From an uncultured bacterium (GTDB lineage Bacteria > Planctomycetota > UBA1135 > GCA-002686595): a DNA stretch of 39,500 nucleotides. The notes under the pieces are model-generated. The model saw nothing but the letters and a program-made list of their open reading frames with translations. It ran no database searches and had not been told where the DNA came from. Positions 35,161-39,500 of the stretch are shown one piece after another. Numbering within the stretch: the first letter of the stretch is position 1; each line of letters opens with the position of its first letter. The translations under genes and the position numbers were made by a program. Location of the stretch: NCBI GenBank assembly GCA_937905825.1, contig CALCXM010000115.1, forward strand, positions 1 to 39,500. The letters are read 5' to 3'.

Positions 35161-35571
35161 CTAGTGCTTGGAACGATCGAAATCGTCAAAGGCCTTGGCC
35201 ATTTGCCGTTGCTCTGCGGAGCCCCGCGCGCGGTCGACTCGGCCCATGAAGATCATGACGGTCATGGAGACAACCATGAGTGCACCGAACAATCCAAGGA
35301 GGCTGGAGCGCAACTGAGTAACGAGGGCGAAGAACCCACGTTCCGAAGTGAACTCCCCGGCTCGCGAGTAGCCCCCGTTGGTGGTCCCGCCGAAGGTGCC
35401 GAGCAGCAAGATGATCACGCAGCCCACCGCTGCCCAAAATCCAGCGCGTGAGCGGCTTGCCCAGAGCTCCTCCAACAAGTCGACCAGGCTCTTGCGGAGA
35501 ACGTGAACGAGTATCCAAGAGAGCAACATGCTGAGGCCGGCGCCCGCGAGAAATAGGGTGATGGGGTTCAT
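35161..35571 (-). CDS. Small membrane protein, paralogue of its neighbour
   Basis: The 136-residue protein has three hydrophobic helices: ITLFLAGAGLSMLLSWILVHV, FWAAVGCVIILLLGTFGG and LLGLFGALMVVSMTVMIFMG. It ends in a charged tail (RVDRARGSAEQRQMAKAFDD). The RAGFW motif before helix 2 is shared with the next gene (RARFW). It is the middle gene of a three-gene transcript: a 53-residue membrane ORF lies 54 bp upstream and the paralogue 20 bp downstream. The function is unknown. Confidence 0.8.
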   Translation of the reverse strand: MNPITLFLAGAGLSMLLSWILVHVLRKSLVDLLEELWASRSRAGFWAAVGCVIILLLGTFGGTTNGGYSRAGEFTSERGFFALVTQLRSSLLGLFGALMVVSMTVMIFMGRVDRARGSAEQRQMAKAFDDFDRSKH

Positions 35572-35625
35572 GTGATTTGGCTGGAAAGGGTAGATGGCCC
35601 GGCAAGTCGGACTCGGTGATCGTCC

Positions 35626-35787
35626 TTAGACCCGCTGAGCTTCGTAACGCTGCACGAGTCTCAGCAGGAACCCACCGACGCATCCGAGCCCGCTGAGCAG
35701 GGCGCCACAGGCGACGAGTAGTTGTACGGAACTGTTTTGAATGAGCTGGTCGGTGCCCTGGGCTTCGAGGTCCAATGTATTGAACAT
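35626..35787 (-). CDS. 53-residue single-span membrane protein
   Basis: On the minus strand, the ATG at 35787 opens a 53-codon frame that ends in TAA at 35626-35628. It begins MFNTLDLEAQGTDQLIQN and has one membrane helix (LLVACGALLSGLGCVGGFLL) and a basic tail ending QRYEAQRV. A Gly-rich helix with positive residues immediately after it fits a genuine membrane peptide. It is the first gene of the run containing the two paralogous membrane proteins. Being so short, it could be missed by length cut-offs. No family is recognised. Confidence 0.6.
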   Translation of the reverse strand: MFNTLDLEAQGTDQLIQNSSVQLLVACGALLSGLGCVGGFLLRLVQRYEAQRV

Positions 35788-35843
35788 TCAGAAACTTCTG
35801 AAAGTTTAGGATTCGCGAAAGAGCAGGCTAGACGGGGCCAACG

Positions 35844-35875
35844 AAAAAGGACCCCAGCGCAATGCGCTGGGGTCC
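35844..35875 (-). terminator. Rho-independent terminator after the small charged protein
   Basis: A perfect 12-bp stem, GGACCCCAGCGC (35849-35860) with GCGCTGGGGTCC (35864-35875), has a 3-nt loop. On the minus strand it is followed by five T residues (35848-35844). It insulates the charged protein at 35905 from the three membrane genes downstream. Confidence 0.92.
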
Positions 35876-35904
35876 GCACAGAAAGTGATTGATAGAAGCA
35901 ATGC

Positions 35905-36132
35905 TCAGCCGAATCGTCGCTTCCACGGGGGGGAGTCGTCGTACTTGTGATCACGTCGGCGCGCCTCACGGCGCCGTTGCCCTCGTTCGCGCTCCTTCAA
36001 GAAGGTGGAAGGTTCGTCGGCGACGTCCTCCTCTTCATCAAGGGGTTCCCACTCTCCGTAGAAGTCCTCGGACTCCTCCCAGAAGGGCTCCAGGCGATCC
36101 TCATTACGACTGACTCGTTTCCTCTTGCTCAT
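35905..36132 (-). CDS. Small highly charged protein, hypothetical
   Basis: The protein is 75 residues from the ATG at 36132. The N-terminus is basic (MSKRKRVSRNEDR). The centre is acidic and aromatic (WEESEDFYGEWEPLDEEEDV). The second half is very basic (LKERERGQRRREARRRDHKY) and ends PPWKRRFG. An alternating acid/base, low-complexity chain of this kind may bind nucleic acid or a ribosome-like surface, but this is a guess. A strong terminator follows 30 bp after the stop, supporting that it is a transcribed unit. The start is chosen because the 16 residues upstream (to 36180) have no such composition. It is divergent from the marR gene. Confidence 0.65.
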   Translation of the reverse strand: MSKRKRVSRNEDRLEPFWEESEDFYGEWEPLDEEEDVADEPSTFLKERERGQRRREARRRDHKYDDSPPWKRRFG

Positions 36133-36201
36133 GGCGATTACCAATGGGTGATATGAGTGTGTGCGAGGCCCCTGCCTCACACGTCGGAAATTCGACTCTC
36201 G

Positions 36202-36224
36202 ACGTCAAGTTGCTTTACGTCAAG
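36202..36224. promoter_or_regulatory. Direct repeat ACGTCAAG in the charged-protein/MarR divergent promoter
   Basis: ACGTCAAG occurs at 36202-36209 and 36217-36224, start to start 15 bp, within the 148-bp spacer between the two divergent starts. An AT-rich stretch (ATATTTTTT) follows directly. The location suggests a regulator site, possibly for the adjacent MarR protein. MarR sites are usually inverted repeats, so the link is weak. Confidence 0.35.
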
Positions 36225-36280
36225 ATATTTTTTGGCGAGAAATTGGCCCAGGCCCCAGGAGCACAGCTATTCTGCGGGGC

Positions 36281-36781
36281 ATGCAGATCAAGCGCGACCC
36301 GGTGGATGAGATCATGGACCAGTGGGGGCTGTTGAAGCCCGAGCTGGACCGTTCCGGCATGGCCGTCGTCTTGCGCGTGCTATCCCTCTCAGGCACGCTC
36401 TCAGAGCGCCTGAAGGGCATCCTGGAGCCCGCCGGCCTGCTGCCTTTCGAATTCGAAGTGCTCTCCACCCTGCGTCGCTCCGCAGCGAACGGTCTGACCC
36501 CGACCGAGCTGTGCCGTTCGGCCCAGTTGACGTCCGGGGCCATGACTCATCGGCTCGATCGTCTGCAGGAAAGGGGGCTGGTTCGCCGTCGGGCGGCCAG
36601 CACGGACCGCCGCAGCTTGCTCGTCTCCCTGACCGCTAAGGGCAAGCGCATTGTGGATGGGATTCTTGGGGCCCGCATGTCCGACGCGAGTTCTTGCCTG
36701 GAAGGCCTGACACGCAGCGAGCGCGCTGAGTTGGCCCGCTTGCTGCGCAAGGTGAACGTCGGCGTGCAGGACGTGATCTAA
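36281..36781 (+). CDS. MarR-family transcriptional regulator
   Basis: The protein is 166 residues from the ATG at 36281. A longer frame to 36161 is rejected, because the first 40 residues are arginine-rich and unlike the family. The winged helix core is clear: LPFEFEVLSTLRRSA, LTPTELCRSAQLTSGAMTHR (recognition helix), LDRLQERGLVRRR, and the wing STDRRSLLVSLTAKGKRIVD. The C-terminal helix (LTRSERAELARLLRKVN) is the dimer region. It probably responds to a small phenolic or oxidative signal, as family members do, but the ligand and target are unknown. It is convergent with the cytochrome gene across a strong hairpin. Confidence 0.93.
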   Translation: MQIKRDPVDEIMDQWGLLKPELDRSGMAVVLRVLSLSGTLSERLKGILEPAGLLPFEFEVLSTLRRSAANGLTPTELCRSAQLTSGAMTHRLDRLQERGLVRRRAASTDRRSLLVSLTAKGKRIVDGILGARMSDASSCLEGLTRSERAELARLLRKVNVGVQDVI

Positions 36782-36898
36782 AAGCCTGCGGAGCCCATTG
36801 GAGCGCTGGTTTCGGGCCCCTTGGCCAGGGAATGCCGTCGCGGCACCGAGAAGCCGCTTGCGCTGAACCCCCCGGATCGGGATGCGCGCCAGACAGGC

Positions 36899-36934
36899 AG
36901 TTGCCCCGTGGCCTGAAGGAGCCACGGGGCAACT
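36899..36934. terminator. Bidirectional terminator hairpin, 14-bp perfect stem
   Basis: AGTTGCCCCGTGGC (36899-36912) and GCCACGGGGCAACT (36921-36934) are exact complements around an 8-nt loop, followed on the plus strand by ATTGTTTG. It sits between the convergent marR and cytochrome genes. The rest of this 200-bp gap holds nothing recognised. Confidence 0.82.
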
Positions 36935-36981
36935 ATTGTTTGCGGAACGAGCCGGTCGAAGGATCGACCCGTCGCGATTCC

Positions 36982-39039
36982 CTACGGGACAAAGACCACC
37001 TGGTAGCCGTCCGTTAAGTTCACTTGGGTACCGACGCTATCGCGGTCGCGGAACCAGTACTGGGAGTAGAGGGTGGTTCCCGAGAGGGCTTGCAGGCCGC
37101 CCGGTAGGTTCTGGTTGTCCACCGGTTGGCTGACCACAGAGCCGGCGCTCGGTCCGATCACTGAGAAGCGCCCAATGATTCCACCCACGCACAACGTTCC
37201 ATCGAAGATCGGTGTGGAGGCCGTGCTCGTTCCGAGGTAGAAGACTCCGTAGGCAGGGTCCGGCAGGTTGGACGCCACCAACACCAAGTCGTTGTTGGCG
37301 ATGGAGGTGCTGCCCGTTGCACTGATGCGGGCCGTGTTGCCCGTGGAGTTGGGCGTGGAGCTACAGTAGTTGGACCCAGGGCCGACTTCCTGAGAGTGCG
37401 CAACGACCTCTTCCATGAGGTGTCCAAAGTGCGGAGCTTGGATGTCCTCGAGCGGGTTGCCATGGCCATCGGTGGTCCACTGCTTGGCGTCCACCAAGAA
37501 GCGGAACGCGCGGCGATAGATCAAGCGCGCACGCACTTCGACCTCGCCCGTTCCGGGAGGAGCCGCGAAACGGTAGCTCGTGAAGTCGGAGGTCTCCGCC
37601 TTGATGCGGGTGTCCCAACGAATGGCAGCCGCGTCCGTGTAGAAAGTTGGGCCTTGCCCGAGGGCATCCTCGTTGTGCTTGACAAAGATCTTTCCAGGCA
37701 AGCCCGCGTAGTAGCCCTGGGCCGGATTTCCAACGCCACCGAGTGCGTGCACCGTCTGGGTGCCGAGGTGGGTGAGGACCTGGCCGTCAGAACTGCGCAC
37801 GACATCGACCACCAGAACCACGTTCCGGACAGTGACACCCGTCGGAACAGAGTGCCCGGTCAAGGAGTTGCGGACTTCCACTTGGACGTCGAGGCCGCTT
37901 GCGTCGCGCTGCGTGTCCACAAACATCTCCACCGCGTTCTCAAGGAAATACGGGGTTGTGCCGCGGATGTCGTGACTACGGATTGTCTCGGGATCGCGAT
38001 TGGGAGCGGGGTACCCGGGAGTTTCACAAGCCGCCGTGGCGCCATAGGACGGCATGTGACAGTCGACACAGGACGCGTAGTTCGGGCTTTGCTGGTTGGA
38101 GTACGAGCTCGCGGTCCATTCCAGGTAGGTCGGTTCGCTGATGATTCCGTTGGCTTCCTCAAAGAGGCCGTCCCCGTCGGGATCGTTCTTGTCTTGGTGG
38201 CAAGCGGCGCAAGTCTCGGCCACGAGTTCTGGGTTGTACGAAGGCCGCATCTGTTGCGGGCTCTCGTAGCTCACATCTTTCAGGACGCCGTAGGTCACCT
38301 GGTGATCGACGAGCGGGCTCGCGGGCTGATCGAACTTGACGATACCTGGCCAGATCCCCGGGTAGTTGGGCTTGGTCTCGTCGACGTCGCCGATCTTGTG
38401 GCAGACCTCGCAGGAGATGCCGTGAACACTTCCGTTGGAGATGTTCGTGATCGGGTCGAGTGCTTTGAAGGGTTGTTGGATCCAAGGTTCCGGCTGATGG
38501 CAGGAAGCACATTCAGAGTTGGGTTGGCTCGCAGCGTGAATCGAGTCACGGGTGTAGACGAAGCCCCCCATGCCCCCGGCGCTGCCCGTTCCATCGTAGA
38601 TGTCGTAAACCCAAGTGTTGAAGCCCGCTCTGGCCATGGGCGAGTTGTTCCACTGATTGAATTGATCCGGGTGACAGATCGAGCACTGAATGGGCTCCTG
38701 GAATGAGTAGTTCGGATCGTTCACGTGGCCGAGTGGCTCGAGCGAAATCGTCACTCCTGTGGCTGGGCTGGAGACCACGATCGAACCGTGGTAGTACTCA
38801 CGCAATGCGCCGACGATCACCAAGTTGCTTCCGATCGCTCCGGGCAAATGAAAGCTTCCATCGCTTGCACTGAGCGTGGTCTCTGTGGTGGCTTGCCAAG
38901 TCACGATTGCGTTCGGGATTGGCTGCAGGGTGTTGGCGTTGACGACTTGCCCCGACACTCCCGTTTGGGCGGCAAGCATTGGTGTCAGAAGAGCGGCGCC
39001 GAGCAGGGCGCGGGAGAGCTGGACGGATAGGGTCCTCAT
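36982..39039 (-). CDS. Secreted pentaheme cytochrome c with N-terminal carboxypeptidase-regulatory domain and shared C-terminal module
   Basis: The 685-residue protein has a signal peptide (MRTLSVQLSRALLGAALLTP). Residues about 26-105 are a carboxypeptidase-regulatory/CnaB-like unit (VSGQVVNANTLQPIPNAIV). Five heme c sites CxxCH follow: CSICH 119-123, CASCH 177-181, CEVCH 210-214, CAACH 277-281 and CVDCH 324-328. The spacing resembles cytochrome c554-type domains. A calcium-loop-like DKNDPDGDGLFEE lies at 283-295. Residues 340-550 are beta-rich (DVQVEVRNSLTGHSVPTGV is conserved in this cytochrome group). Residues 557-685 are the module shared with the 24319 and 28011 proteins (NYCSSTPNSTGNTA, FDGTLCVGG, YSQYWFRDRDS, YQVVFVP). 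A role in extracellular or periplasmic electron transfer is probable. The donor, the acceptor and whether it reduces a substrate are unknown. Confidence 0.92.
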   Translation of the reverse strand: MRTLSVQLSRALLGAALLTPMLAAQTGVSGQVVNANTLQPIPNAIVTWQATTETTLSASDGSFHLPGAIGSNLVIVGALREYYHGSIVVSSPATGVTISLEPLGHVNDPNYSFQEPIQCSICHPDQFNQWNNSPMARAGFNTWVYDIYDGTGSAGGMGGFVYTRDSIHAASQPNSECASCHQPEPWIQQPFKALDPITNISNGSVHGISCEVCHKIGDVDETKPNYPGIWPGIVKFDQPASPLVDHQVTYGVLKDVSYESPQQMRPSYNPELVAETCAACHQDKNDPDGDGLFEEANGIISEPTYLEWTASSYSNQQSPNYASCVDCHMPSYGATAACETPGYPAPNRDPETIRSHDIRGTTPYFLENAVEMFVDTQRDASGLDVQVEVRNSLTGHSVPTGVTVRNVVLVVDVVRSSDGQVLTHLGTQTVHALGGVGNPAQGYYAGLPGKIFVKHNEDALGQGPTFYTDAAAIRWDTRIKAETSDFTSYRFAAPPGTGEVEVRARLIYRRAFRFLVDAKQWTTDGHGNPLEDIQAPHFGHLMEEVVAHSQEVGPGSNYCSSTPNSTGNTARISATGSTSIANNDLVLVASNLPDPAYGVFYLGTSTASTPIFDGTLCVGGIIGRFSVIGPSAGSVVSQPVDNQNLPGGLQALSGTTLYSQYWFRDRDSVGTQVNLTDGYQVVFVP

Positions 39040-39463
39040 GGGAATCCTCCGGGGTGGGGGGCGTTGGCTACAGAGAGGGGATTGGAAGGGGGAATCTGAG
39101 ATCCGAGCATAAAGCAGACTTGCGGGTCTTGATATGGCTCAATTGTCACTCCTAAGGGTGAAATGCTTGCTGATGGCCGCCTTCGAGTCGGCCGAAACCC
39201 TCTTTCTGGGCCGCAGGGAGGGTTTTCCGCTCCTTTGGGGGGGCACGTAAAAGGCCGCTATTTCCGCCTTCTTAGGCCCAGGCCGGCTGGCGGCCGCCTT
39301 CGTCTTCTCGCCTCCCCCAGTGAATGATCGGAATCAGGGGGTCGGTGAGGGTTTGGAAGGCTCGGAACTCCCCGAAAAGTCCCGTTCCCAGGGCCGAATT
39401 TGGAGGAACACCGCGATCGCCGATCTTCGGGTATTGTGGATTCCAGTCCCTGGAGTCCCCACT
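39040..39463. other. Intergenic stretch upstream of the cytochrome gene, with one hairpin
   Basis: No gene is supported in these bases. The open frames on the minus strand are short and arginine/proline-rich. AAACCCTC (39195-39202) and GAGGGTTT (39218-39225) form an 8-bp inverted repeat with a short following T-run (39223-39226). No plus-strand gene precedes it. It could be part of an unrecognised RNA or leader. Confidence 0.3.
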
Positions 39464-39500
39464 TTGAAGAAGATCCGAACACCTCACTTGTCCCTCGCTT
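39464..39500 (+). CDS. Possible start of a secreted protein running off the right edge
   Basis: A TTG at 39464 opens a frame reading KKIRTPHLSLA to the window end. Two Lys after the start and an emerging hydrophobic stretch resemble the beginning of a signal peptide. Only 12 codons are visible, so the call is weak. Confidence 0.25.
   Translation, partial: MKKIRTPHLSLA

Noticed and set aside
37396..38706. 436-codon plus-strand frame
   Set aside because: Antisense to the cytochrome with five CxxCH motifs; the translation is Arg/Val-rich without recognisable domain.

Overview
This GC-rich window most likely comes from a member of the Planctomycetota. The phylum call is an inference from gene content: ECF sigma factors fused to or paired with signalling proteins, a sigma/Hanks-kinase pair, many secreted HEAT-repeat, glycine-rich and HAF-repeat proteins, and a recurrent Cys/Gly-rich C-terminal module on unrelated secreted proteins. 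No rRNA, tRNA, CRISPR array, phage or insertion sequence was recognised. Coding is dense, with short gaps. Many starts lack a clear Shine-Dalgarno sequence.

Layout. (1) 1-6032: a divergent pair of very large proteins, each an N-terminal sigma-70/ECF-like domain, one membrane segment and a long series of carboxypeptidase-regulatory/CnaB-like beta-sandwich repeats. The left one runs off the window edge. (2) 6049-8250: a TrkA/RCK-type potassium channel and a beta-barrel gene interrupted by two stop codons. (3) 8655-11749: a YtrA-like GntR regulator, ABC ATPase and permease in one translationally coupled operon behind a perfect operator dyad. (4) 11817-14312: a YccU-like CoA-binding protein, an unknown membrane-anchored protein and a scramblase-like protein. 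(5) 14507-17039: a TPR-bearing Hanks-type Ser/Thr kinase overlapping its ECF sigma factor, with two tandem HAF-repeat secreted proteins divergent from them (17164-19450). (6) 19951-29408: a run of secreted or membrane proteins: a glycine-rich protein, two HEAT-like proteins, a DNRLRE protein, a ThuA/GATase-like protein and two small membrane proteins. (7) 29508-34730: a catabolic module with an RpiR regulator divergent from a KamA-like radical SAM aminomutase, both subunits of a 3-oxoacid-type CoA transferase and a class III acyl-CoA beta-transaminase-like enzyme. (8) 34796-36781: three small membrane genes (including an overlooked 53-residue one), a small charged protein with a strong terminator, and a MarR regulator. 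(9) 36982-39039: a secreted pentaheme cytochrome.

How the genes may work together. Regions 1 and 5 suggest heavy investment in envelope-linked control of transcription; region 5 pairs a kinase with a sigma factor whose adjacent targets may be the HAF proteins. The enzymes in region 7 form a plausible chain: alpha-amino acid to beta-amino acid, to beta-aminoacyl-CoA, to 3-oxoacyl-CoA ready for thiolysis. Three secreted proteins (DNRLRE, ThuA-like and cytochrome) end in the same roughly 130-155 residue C-terminal module, which looks like a shared export or surface-attachment device. The best candidates for an under-described system are the membrane-tethered sigma-factor pair, the aminomutase/CoA-transferase/beta-transaminase operon and the shared C-terminal module.
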